Source: Amoebophrya sp. A120 | Taxonomy: Eukaryota > Sar > Dinophyceae > Syndiniales > Amoebophryaceae | Assembly: GCA_905178155.1 (NCBI GenBank) | Contig: CAJINV010000015.1 | Location: 395,309-459,308, forward strand | DNA: 64,000 bases | Direction of reading: 5' to 3' | In this document: in pieces, positions 1 to 10,200 of the stretch | Position numbering within the stretch: the first letter of the stretch is position 1 | Layout of the letters: every line of letters starts with the position of its first letter | Position numbers and translations under genes: made by a program | Notes under the pieces: model-generated | What the model saw: only the letters and a program-made list of their open reading frames with translations | Database searches by the model: none | What the model was told of the DNA's origin: nothing

Positions 1-812
1 GCAATATTTTTTTTGTAGAAATTCCTTTCCACGTCGTCAATCGAGGCTTGGGTCAAAAAACCGTGGTATTTCTCGTGCATCATCCCCACTGGTTCCTTAA
101 CGTTTTCTATGTCCTCTGTTGGCCACACCCCCGGGCCGTCGTTGTAGTCGATATTCTCGTGGTGTTTCTGCGGGTCCTGTCGTGGAGAGTCGCCATCGCC
201 ATCGCCACCACCGTCATCGCCACCACCGTCATCGCCACCACCTCCATCGCCACCACCGCTACCGCCATCGCCACCACCCCCGCCGCTAAATGGCCAGACC
301 ACGTCTCGAAACGAAACGCATTCTCCTTTTCTCGATCTCGTGTACAAAGATTCACTCCAGCCGTCGAACCAGGGAACGAAAATTAAAACGCAAGTACCGC
401 CTGCGAGGACGAGAAATACGAGGAGAAGAATGAGCACGCACTTTTTCGTGCAGCACTGGCAACAGCCCCCGCGGGAGGAGGTTGTTTCCACATTCTCCAT
501 CTCCTGTTCCTGATCTGCACCAGCATCTTCAACGTGTCCCAGTGCGTTCCTCGCACTAGTATCCACTGGTACAACTTCATCTCCCGCACTCAGCAGTAGA
601 GCCGCATTCTCGTCCCGGGCGGCCGCAGCGGGGTAGTACGTGGAGATCGAGTTTTCATCTCCTGCGGGAACCTCCATTCTAGGTCGTGGATCCGGATCAT
701 CATAGTGCAGCGAGGAAGGTGGCGGCGATAGCAGTTTTTTTGACGTGTTAACATCAGTCGTTACATGATCATCCCCACGACGGTGATCAGCTGCACGAGG
801 ACCAGGCACCAT
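1..812 (-). CDS. Glycosyltransferase-like type II membrane protein, copy 1 (3' end outside window)
   Basis: The frame is open from the ATG at 812 to the left edge, about 270 codons with no intron. It matches the N-terminal part of the gene at 5562-2507: the same tyrosine/proline-rich start, a Cys-rich patch (GGCCQCC), one membrane segment (about residues 127-147), the sequence FVPWFDGWSES, a Gly/Asp-rich linker and the block GVWPTED...HEKYHGFLTQAS. Copy 1 has about 30 extra residues near its start and a shorter linker, with one SPRQ unit against three. The catalytic part would lie outside the window. By its sister it should be a Golgi-type transferase. The 5' flank is duplicated too. Being a tandem paralogue is certain; the function is inferred. 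Confidence 0.75.
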   Translation of the reverse strand, partial: MVPGPRAADHRRGDDHVTTDVNTSKKLLSPPPSSLHYDDPDPRPRMEVPAGDENSISTYYPAAAARDENAALLLSAGDEVVPVDTSARNALGHVEDAGADQEQEMENVETTSSRGGCCQCCTKKCVLILLLVFLVLAGGTCVLIFVPWFDGWSESLYTRSRKGECVSFRDVVWPFSGGGGGDGGSGGGDGGGGDDGGGDDGGGDGDGDSPRQDPQKHHENIDYNDGPGVWPTEDIENVKEPVGMMHEKYHGFLTQASIDDVERNFYKKNI

Positions 813-2506
813 GGCGACTTGACGTCGTTCCACCTTTTCGCCGCTCCGTGTTCTGGCGGCTGGTTGTGGTACTGGCACTATGTATAAGTGGTTGCTATCA
901 AAGGATGATGCGTCGCTTCTAGGTATAAAATTTACTCATTTCCTTATTGTCCGCAAAGTGCACACTATGCAAGAAAAAAACTGTGTAAGTAGGTGTAAGT
1001 TTCTTCGCAGATCGCTGCGAAACCTTGGAAGGAAGAAGATCAGCTCTCACTACGTATCAGTAAACATTGGTGGTTTTACCAGCGTCTCAGTTTCGGTTTC
1101 GAAAAATCAAATCCGGAAAAGAGAAAAGCTCCTGTGCACAAAGTTTATTTTGGTTTTTATTTCCTCCAAAATGTCAATTTGTATTGCCGCTGCCAATTAG
1201 CATCAACAGCGGGGCAGTGATGTCATGATCTCAATTTTTTCAGCAGCTGCGCCAGTACGCGTACTCAGTGAACATTCTGCGCGATTCGTGATCAATTTTC
1301 TACTACTCCCCTCGAAGATGAGTGATCCATTTCTTTTGTAGTGATCCATTAATTTCTATCGTAGTGATCCATTTCTATTCTCAATAGTCTCGAAGTATGA
1401 CTATGAACATTCTGAAGCACTTAGCACCTGTATCCGGAACGGCAACTCTTGACGCATTTCGCTCTTTTGTAGACAGGGACGGAGTAGCAGTAGCGACGCG
1501 CGCTGCTTCCAAATCGGGGCGAACACATGAAGACTGCTCTACTCTACTGAAGCTAGTGTGTGCGAGGCATAAGCCTTGCGCGTTGGAATCTTCGAAAGTA
1601 CAGCGCTATAATTGTGCATCTTGCTACTTCGAGCTGGTTGCGCCTCTGGAAAGTGCAGGAACAGAATGCACACCAGTGAAGCTGCGCTGAACCCTATTCC
1701 AGAACGCGCAAGCAGGCGGAAACCACGTCTCCCCTGCATACGACTGATTTTCTTCGCAACAGCAACAGCACCCTACGTTTGTCGTGTTCACAGCATTTCA
1801 CTCTTCAGAATGCCTCATACGTAGAAAACTTCGGAATCGCTACTACTAATACTACTAGAAAACATAGCGTCATCAAATCAAATCAAATAGTTTTCAAGTC
1901 GCCTAGTGCAACGAACTCGAGATTCTACCCAGGGCTACAAGGGTAATCGCTCGCCAGGGGCACCATCAACAGAAGGAAGATTGGGAATGACACGGGCCAC
2001 ACCAAAGTGATTGCGAAAGAAACCTTTATTTCTGCCACAACTCAGGTTGTCATCATCATACATCATCTTTCTAGCATAGGGTAGGATTGCAAAAAAGGGT
2101 TGATTGGGAGGATGTCGCTATTCAATGATCGGCGCTACATTTTTATGGGTCGTGAAAGCGCGCACTGGAACTACTGTATTGTACATAGACGTAGGAGTTG
2201 TCGTGACTTCTAGAACTACTGCATTGTACATTGTCGTGAACTAGAAAGCGCGCACTAGAACTACTGTAATGTAAATTGTCGTGAAAGCGCGCAGGACGTG
2301 GAAGGTGTATTGTACACAGAAGAAGGCACCCACACGTCGACCCCGATCAGGACGGGGCTTGAGCATGTCATGCGGAATTTGTAATGCAGGATAAAGTTCG
2401 AATTCGTACTGGGAGCAAGCATGCATCATTGGCGAAATCTGAACTATGAGCTATTTCTTGCTTTTGCATTTATTGCACAGCTGCTCGTCGTCCCTTGATG
2501 CCCTTC
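813..2506. other. Spacer between the two glycosyltransferase-like genes
   Basis: No convincing gene. Bases 813-1395 are the duplicated 5' flank of copy 1 and match 5563-6240. Bases about 2145-2305 hold three imperfect copies of a unit around GTCGTGAAAGCGCGCA and GAACTACTG. The ORF at 1397-1690 has no supporting features. Short introner-like words occur near 2371-2400 but no complete element. Confidence 0.5.
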
Positions 2507-5500
2507 TTACCGACACTGGTACTCCTTATCCGGGACGCCCGGCCAGGAGACCCCTGAAACCTCCTCGTAACAATTATCGAATGCAAATATATGTCTGGGT
2601 CGTCTGGAAAAGCAGCGCGAGATCTCTCATGCAGCTTTTGCCCGACCCGGATCTTCGTCGGGCATGGCAGACCTAGCATCACAGATTGATAATGATTTCG
2701 AGCAGGTCTCCAAATGTTGCCTAATGCGCCCCTCTTTCGGTATACAGAACAAATGCGCCCCTCTTGCTGGCCATGCATGGCAGATTTTGTCATGATCTAG
2801 AATAGTTCGCATGACAAATTGCGATGCTCCTTTCAGACCCAGACTACATATTTGCCATGCATAGCAGTTGGCTGCGAACCACTTCCGCTCCTTCCAGTCC
2901 TCCATGTAGTTCCGCCCGTTGAGGTGGCGGGGGATTCCGGGCGGCAGCGGCTCGGTGCCACCGTGGCTCCATCCGCCGCCCGCGCGAGTGCCCGACCAGA
3001 CCTTTTTTACCACGGCGAGCTTATCGATCTCTGGGTCATTCTATCAAATGTAAAAATGTCTGGGTCTGGAAGAGTGCAAGTTTGTCATGCTTGTCTGGCA
3101 TGACTCTGAAATCTGTCATGCACATTACTGAAGAGCCCCACTTTTCTGTCATGCAGAAACGTATTTTGTCATGCAGAATAGGCAACACCTAGAAGCTCAG
3201 AAACTTGTCATGCTGAGCCAGCAATTGTCGCCTCCTCATGATATGCCACACAGCATCACAAGTTTCCAGACCCAGACATTTTTACATTTGATACATTCCC
3301 CGGAAGGGAATAGGCGATTTCGTGGTTGGGAAGCCAGTGGTTTAGTCCGTTGAAGACCAGAAACGCTGCGTCGCCCGGGCCCCCCTGGAGCTGTGAACAC
3401 TCCCACTTTCCGAAAACATCGCCTTTTTTCCGCCGCGCTTGTCGTTCGAAAATCCACTCCGCAGAGTCGATATCCTGTGCAAAAGTATCGTACTCGTAGT
3501 AATTGCATTTATGCATTACCAATTTCTTTCTCAAGGCAAATCAGCATTACAAATTTAATTTGTAGTGCTGGGCTAATTTGTATTTGTAATGCAATTTATA
3601 TATACTAGTACGATGCTTTTGCAGTTCATAGTCGAGGAGACCAGCGAGGTTTGAAGACGTCGAATTGCTGCTCGGAGGTCGTGCACTAGTCTGTGCACGG
3701 TTTGAAAGATCAGAACCCTGCTGACGCTGTGTACTAGAGGAAGTCTGTGTCTGCCCCCCGGCGCTTCGAAACAACGTCCTTCGCGTAGTACTTCCGGCCA
3801 GTGGTTGGTGCCGCGTGAGGGTGGCCTGCTGCAATACCTGTGGCATTTTTGTCACCTTCGCGGTTCTTGGGTCTGCGCGAAGTAAGGAGATGTAGAGGCC
3901 TATCGGCCCCGTGGTATCCCACACGGTGTTTCCGTAGGCGTGCAATTCCACGCGACGGAATATGTGGTAGATCATGTCCCCGAGGAGTAAGTTCAAAGGC
4001 TTCGCCGCGATGAAAGCGTTCATCAAGCCTTGTAATGAGGAGTCTTGATTCGGCCACTTGGGCAACTGCTTGATAGCCGGAAACGATTCGAAAAAATAAG
4101 GGTCTTTGACCCCAAACGAAAACGTGAAGTCCTGGCAGGCGAAGATGACTCCAATGTCGTCCTTGTTTTGCATTTTTTCCTCCGCAACGACCGTGCCCGT
4201 GACCGGGTCTCTCGTCTCTTTTCTTGGGGACCGGAACTTTTCCGTCCCGGAAAACGCCATCTCCAACAGCTTGTCCCAGCCGACGAGCGGGGCGAGCTTC
4301 CAGTCCATGTATACCCCCCCTTCCCGGTACAGGACTAGCAAGCGGAACAAATCGGATTTCATGGTGTAGATATCGAACGCATCGAATGCCCAGAGCATCT
4401 CCTTTTTGTAATGCTCCTGCAGGTACTCTCTGGCCGCATTCAGGTTGAAGAACTTCACTTCAAACTCCTTTCCCGGTCCCGCGTTCAACTTGGCCCACTG
4501 CGCAAACCCTTGTGTTTTCTCCGGATCCCGCCAGTTCTGATACCGCAGAAACTCGTCCAAAGTCACATCCTTTTCGTCAAAAAACGCTGTGAGAATCAGA
4601 GTTCGCGGAATTTTCGTCTGGACAGGAGGTGCGGGAGGTGGTGGTGTAGTTCCACTTCCAGGTGGAGCTGCAGATGGAGCAACACCAATATTTTTTTTGT
4701 AGAAATTCCTTTCCACGTCATCAATCGAGGCTTGGGTCAAAAAGCCGTGGTATTTCTCGTGCATCATCCCCACTGGATCCTTAACGTTTTCTAAGTCCTC
4801 GGTTGGCCACACCCCCGGGCCATCTTTGTAGTCGATTTTCTCGTGGCGGACGCGGTGTTTCTGCAGGTTCTGTCGTGGAGAGCCGCCCAGCAGGTTCTGT
4901 CGTGGAGAGCCGCCCTGCAGGTTCTGTCGTGGAGAGCCGCCACCGCCATCGTCGCCACCGCTATCGCCACCACCGCCATCTTCGGGACCACCGCCATCAC
5001 CACCACCGCCATCTTCAGGACCACCGCCATCACCGCCACCGCCACCACCGTCATCGCCACCACCGTCATCGCCACCACCGCCACCGCCACCACCGCCCCC
5101 GCCGTTAAATGGCCACCCCCATTCTCGATTCGAAACGCATTCTCCTTTTCTCCTCCATCTCGTGTACCAAGATTCACTCCAACCGTCGAACCAGGGAACG
5201 AAAATCAAAACGCAAGCACCGCCTCCTGCGAGGACGAGAAATAGGAGGAGAAGGATGAGCACGACGCAGTTTTTTGTGCAGGAGCACTGGCAACAGCCCC
5301 CGCGGGACGAGGGGGTTGTTTCATCAACATGCTCCATCTCCTGTTCCTGATCTGCTGCACCTCCAGCATCTTCAACGTGTCCCACCGCGTTCGACGTCGC
5401 ATTAGTATCCACTAGGACAACTTCATCTCCCGCACTCAGCAGTAGAGCCGCATTCTCGTTCCGGGCGGCCGCAGGGGGGTAGTACGTGGAGATCGAGTTT

Positions 5501-5562
5501 TCAACATCTCCTGCGGGAGCCTCCATTCTGGGTCGTGGATCATCTCCACGACGGGGCACCAT
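2507..5562 (-). CDS. Glycosyltransferase-like type II membrane protein (DXD-type sugar-binding domain), copy 2
   Basis: Four exons: 5562-3631, 3470-3294, 3041-2864 and 2574-2507, giving 779 aa. ATG at 5562 is the first in frame. Order: cytosolic Cys-rich tail, one membrane segment (about residues 101-123), a Gly/Asp-rich linker with three SPRQNL repeats, then a lumenal domain. The domain has RTLILTAFFDEKD, a WAFDAFD-type segment and SDLFRLLVLYREGGVYMDWK, the hallmark block of the glycosyltransferase family containing DXD (Och1 and related enzymes). The usual D-x-D reads DWK here, so the second metal-binding Asp is missing. The last exons give FVFNGLNHW and end in KEYQCR. Expected site: Golgi or ER membrane. 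Substrate unknown. All three introns are introners. The family call is from motifs; activity is uncertain because of the changed DXD. Confidence 0.75.
2575..2863. mobile_element. Introner family A, intron 3 of the glycosyltransferase-like gene
   Basis: Ends TATCGAATGCAAATA and TATTTGCCATGCATA with the family-A core GTCTGGGTC near each end. Flanking 5-mers ACAAT and GCAGT match at three of five positions, so this looks like an older insertion. Excision of element plus 5 bp keeps the frame (NCYEEV). Confidence 0.8.
3042..3293. mobile_element. Introner family A, intron 2 of the glycosyltransferase-like gene
   Basis: Ends TATCAAATGTAAAAATGTC and its inverted copy. Exact 5-bp target repeat CATTC. 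Excision joins LPGN to DPEID in frame. Confidence 0.9.
3471..3630. mobile_element. Introner family B, intron 1 of the glycosyltransferase-like gene
   Basis: Ends TATCCTGTGCAAAAGTATCG and its inverse ending GCAGTTCATA. Exact target repeat GTCGA. The interior runs in the sense direction of the gene, opposite to most family-B copies here. Excision gives GLLDSAEW in frame. Confidence 0.9.
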
Positions 5563-7236
5563 GGCGCCTTGACGTCGTTCCACCTTTTCCTCGTCGCCGC
5601 TCCGTGTTCTGGCGGCTGGTTGTGGTACTATGTATAAGTGGTTGGTCAAAGGATTATGTGTCGCTTCTAGGTAGAAAATTTATTTCCTTGTTATTGTCGT
5701 CCGCAAAGTGCACAGTATGCAAGAAAAAAACTGTGTAAGTAAGTGTAAGTTTCTAGCAGTTACTGCTAGATGAAACTTTCTTCGCAGATCGCTGCGAAAC
5801 CTTGGAAGGAAGAACTTTTAAGACTTTTTTACAATAAATTTTTAGTTTATGGTAAATCATGCTGGATTAGCTTTCACCATGTATCAGTAAACATTGGCGG
5901 TTTTAGCAGCGTCTCAGTTTCGGTTTCGAAAAATCAAATCCGGACGAAAAGAGAAATGCTCCTGCGCACAAATTTATTTTTTGGTTTTTATTTCCTCCAA
6001 AATGTCAATTTGTATTGCCGCTGCCAATTAGCATCAACAGCGGGGCAGTGATGTCATGATCCCAATTTTTTCAGCAGCTGCGCCAGTACGCGTACTCCGT
6101 GAGCATTCAGCGCGATTCGTGATCAGTTTTCTACTATTTCCCCCGAAGATCATGAGTGAAGATCCATTTTTTTTGTACGTGATCCATTAAGTTCTATCGT
6201 AGTGATCCATTTCTAATTCTATTCTCAATAGTGATAGTCTGTCTCACGACGGCACCGAGAGAACTTTTCCTTGCCTCCAGCAAGTAGAGAGAAGCAGAGA
6301 GCAGTTTGTTCCTTGAGAAGACTTTTCGATCTTGATTTTGTTCTCGAAGTCGCAATCCCCAGTGGTAAGTAGATACAAATAACTGACTATGACAACAACG
6401 AGCAGGAAATTGTCACCTGCCTCAGTCGTGGTCGTGCTTGATTTCTATATATTTATTTCTTTACGTCTTTAGTGAGCAAGTGCAAACAAGGCTTGATCTT
6501 CGTGCTGTGGCCAAATTACGGAAAGCGGAAAAGAAAAAGCGCCCCCTGCGATTGGCGAAATGCGATTTCTTTCAAAAAGAACAGAAAAGTTGGAATCCTC
6601 TTCCTGCCTTTGTATCGACGCGTTCATTCCTATGTACCTATTTCGTGAGCAACCACGTATCGACAGCTGGTCCCTTATGCGCGAAGATTTTTCTTGTCGT
6701 GATAGTACAACAGGTATCAATAAAGATATATAAAACTTGATGTTGTAGCAGCTGATGGTGATGACACAATGCGCATGCGGTGCCGCTTCGCGGTTCATCT
6801 GCGCCGTGCCGCTTCGCGGTTCATCTGGTGTGGTGGTGCAGGTCAATTCAATGCAGTCCTGGTTTTAGAATGTCAGTCTAGAATGTTTTTGCACTGATTA
6901 ATTTGCTTTTGAAAAACAAAAACTTTTAAAAACGAGAAGAGGTGTTGATACAACATATATAATGCGATCTACAGGAGCTTGAAATTCCTGCGACGATAGA
7001 TCGATCGAGGCTCGTCTTTGCCTCAACTTACATGTTATCTGGACAAGAATACAACTGTAGACCTTGTCCTGGCATTGGGATATACTAGGGTCTCTACGAA
7101 AAACGGCCTGGGAGTGGTGCGAGTGTTGAAATCATGCGCATATTTTACAACAATCGCGAATAAATTGTTGTTTTTCCTCACACTGAAGCAGTGCTCGGTC
7201 TCGTCACAGCGAGGGCAAATAAGTCCGATTTCCTTA
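5563..7236. other. Spacer, including duplicated 5' flank
   Basis: Bases 5563-6240 match 813-1395 closely, with small indels. One is a short hairpin insertion in copy 2 near 5749-5778 (TCTAGCAGTTACTGCTAGA). This is the probable promoter and 5' UTR. A doublet of GTGCCGCTTCGCGGTTCATC lies at about 6779-6830. Nothing else is recognised. Confidence 0.6.
6779..6830. repeat. Tandem doublet
   Basis: Two direct copies of a 20-base unit (GTGCCGCTTCGCGGTTCATC) separated by a few bases. No function seen. Confidence 0.8.
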
Positions 7237-10200
7237 CTATCCTGGAGGAGGAACTTCTTGATGTAGAAGTTCTTGCACAGGCCTATCCGATATCAAATGC
7301 AAATATGTCTGGGTCCGGAAGGCTGCCAGGTTTGTCATGCAAATCCTGTATGATCCATGACGCCGGCGTTAATGCATGGTCTAGCATCACAGATTTTTAG
7401 AGGGCTTCCTAATGCGTGCCCCGCATGAGAAATGCCCTCTTCGCGTAGGACAAGCCCGACCCTTCTTGCTGGTCATGCAATGCAAATTTTTTTACAATCC
7501 AAAGACAGCATTACATACAAATTGCAACCTTCCAGACCCAGACATTTTTGCATTTGATATCAGCACTGCTCACCACGTTACTGCAGTCGTGCCAATATGA
7601 AATGCAAAAGCATTGCACTTCTAGTATAAATCACATGACAAATTGAAATTAGCCCAGCATTACATCAAATTGAATTTGTAGTGCTGATTTACCTTGAGGA
7701 AGAAATTTGTGATGCATAAATGCAATTACTACGAGTACAATACTTTTGCAGTGGATAGCCAGGCCTGGTAAAATTCATCCTCATCTCCCCCGTCTACTGC
7801 TCCGCGAATCGCAGCGCGAACTGATATGCCATCGTTTCCCTGCCGTACGAGCCACAAAACCATGGCTCGCAACAACGGGCTGAGCATCGTGAAAGGGTGA
7901 AGGAGGGTGAGGGTTTTCTGAAGTTCGTAAGCCTGCTGCGGCGGGATCGGGAAAGGGTCGTTTTGACCATGATCGTGGCGGGCCCCTCGTTGCTTGGATC
8001 TTCTCCGTGTGGGGTCGTTACTAGGTGGACCCACATCTTCCATATTTTGTACTGTCTGCTCTTCAGGATCAGGAATTTCAGCTTTTTCAGCAAGATCGTG
8101 CCTACTGTGAAACACTTGTTCACCTCGTCCAAGGGAAGCAGCACCTTCATCTGCTGCATCTGGCGGCGGGGCCGCTTGTGTTGATCCGGAAGACCTAGTA
8201 GTTTTCGCGTCACGGATAGAAGTTTTTAACTTCGCGTTCTCCCATACCCCGAGTAGGACCCCTTCTATCGGCTGGGTGTGAACGGGAAAGCAGGTTGATA
8301 AGTCCTCGCTGGAAGTAGTATCCTCATGCTCATCTTTCAGCAGATATTCTTCCATGCTCAGGAGAACGCCGACGCCTCCACTTCTGCCATCTTCAAAACC
8401 TTCAAAACTAGTCGTTTCCTCTGTGTAGTCGACATGTTCCTGCGCAGGATGGCACGACCACAGGCGCTCCTGGCAAAAGAACATGGCGTCATCTACTGCG
8501 CCCGCCCCGCCGGGAACGTATTGGTTATTTTCATCATCTAACGGCGGGGTTTCTCCTTGCTCCACCTCCGCGTCGAAGCGGCCATGTCGTTGCCCTCTAT
8601 CCTCCGTCTTGCCCACCAAGAACTGTCGGGAGGTCCGCCGTGGTCGTCCGCCAGCAGACTTTTCTCCTTGTTCTATCCTGAGTAAAAACGTCCCCACACC
8701 AGAGTTGTAATGCAGATTTGCGTAGACAGGAAGACTTGTAATGCGCATCCCCATGAGAGCCATTTCCAATCGTGTATTGGAATTTGTGATGCTGTGAACA
8801 GGATGAGCAGATGAATCTGTGATGCGGCTGCAATTGCTAACCTGCACTACACTGCGGAGTGCAACTTGTCATGCGTGACTCACAAAACTCCTAGGTTTGT
8901 GTTGCAAAATCCCCATCCTGACTCTGGTGTGGGTACGTTTTTACTCAGGATATGTTCCACGCACCGCCGCGGCAGAAACTGGAAATCCAGAAACCCATTC
9001 GGCCTGCTATGGTGTTCTCAAACGTTACATTCTCAACTGTTACATGAATTTGTAATGCAAGACTAGTTCAGGTAAGAGGGAGAATCTTGCGCGTCTTGCA
9101 TTACAGGTTTGGTGCGGACTACAGTGCTATTTAGCCCTCCGAGAACTTGTCATGCGAAGCAGCTTGATCGTCTGGCGGGTCGTGGTCATTTTGCATGACA
9201 AATCATGTAACAGTTGAGAATGTAACGTTTGAGAACCCCATACCTGCAGGTGGATGAGGATCTTCTTCTCGTTGATCTGTTTTCAAGGAAGACGCTGCGT
9301 TTCGGTTCATCCTGGGAAGTAGATTATGCATTGCAAAAGTATCGTACTAGTATAGATGCATTACAAATTTTCTCAGCATGAGAAATAAAATTTGTAATGC
9401 TGATTTGCCTTGACAAAAAAATTTGTAATGCAAGACTTGCATTTATACGAGTACGATACTTTTGCACAGGATATAGATCTTTCATGTGCAAAAGCCGCGA
9501 CTTTCTGGCAGTCTTCGATTCTTCTATCCAACTCCGTGTTGAAGTGAACAACGTAGAGCGCGTATCAATCGTAAATATGTCATCTGGGTTTGGAAACTTG
9601 TGATGCTAGTTTGTGAATTGATGTGGGGGCACTCCTGTTTATTTTGAGTGTGTGACACGACACTGCAATACGCCACCACGCATGACAAGTTTTTGAGCTC
9701 CTCCGTGTTTTGCTTTCCGCATGGCATCAAACTGCGTTTATTTTGCACCACAGCAACGAGGCTTTTTAATATTTCCTGCTCGTGCATCTGCATTTTTACA
9801 GACATAACAGTCATGTGAGGCAAGCAGGACAAGCTTGCGTTCTTCCAGACCCAGACAACAGGTTTGCATTTGATAGCGCGGAGTAGAACAACAGTGTGCC
9901 CAGAAAAAATTGTTTACTTTTGGAATTGCTGGTCTGGATTTTCTTGTTCATTTTTTCCCTGTGGGCGACCCGCAAATGTTCTTTGCGCACAGTCGCTGCA
10001 GTTTCCTTCTTCGCGTCCCTTCTCGCTTTGTTCCTCGCTGCAGCGGCTGTCAGCTGGGAATTTATTTTTGCACCAGATGACCTGATGTTATTGTGCTGTT
10101 GCTGTGTCGGCTGTACCTGCTGTAGCAGCTTCGGGGTTCTTGTCTCCTGGTCGTGAATATCAAATGCAAATATGTCTGGGTCTGGAAGATTTCTAGATTT

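Noticed and set aside
4870-5110. Collagen-like protein suggested by GGX repeats in the glycosyltransferase-like gene
   Set aside because: The tract is Gly/Asp-rich without the Gly-X-Y proline pattern and sits between a membrane anchor and a catalytic domain, as a stalk does.
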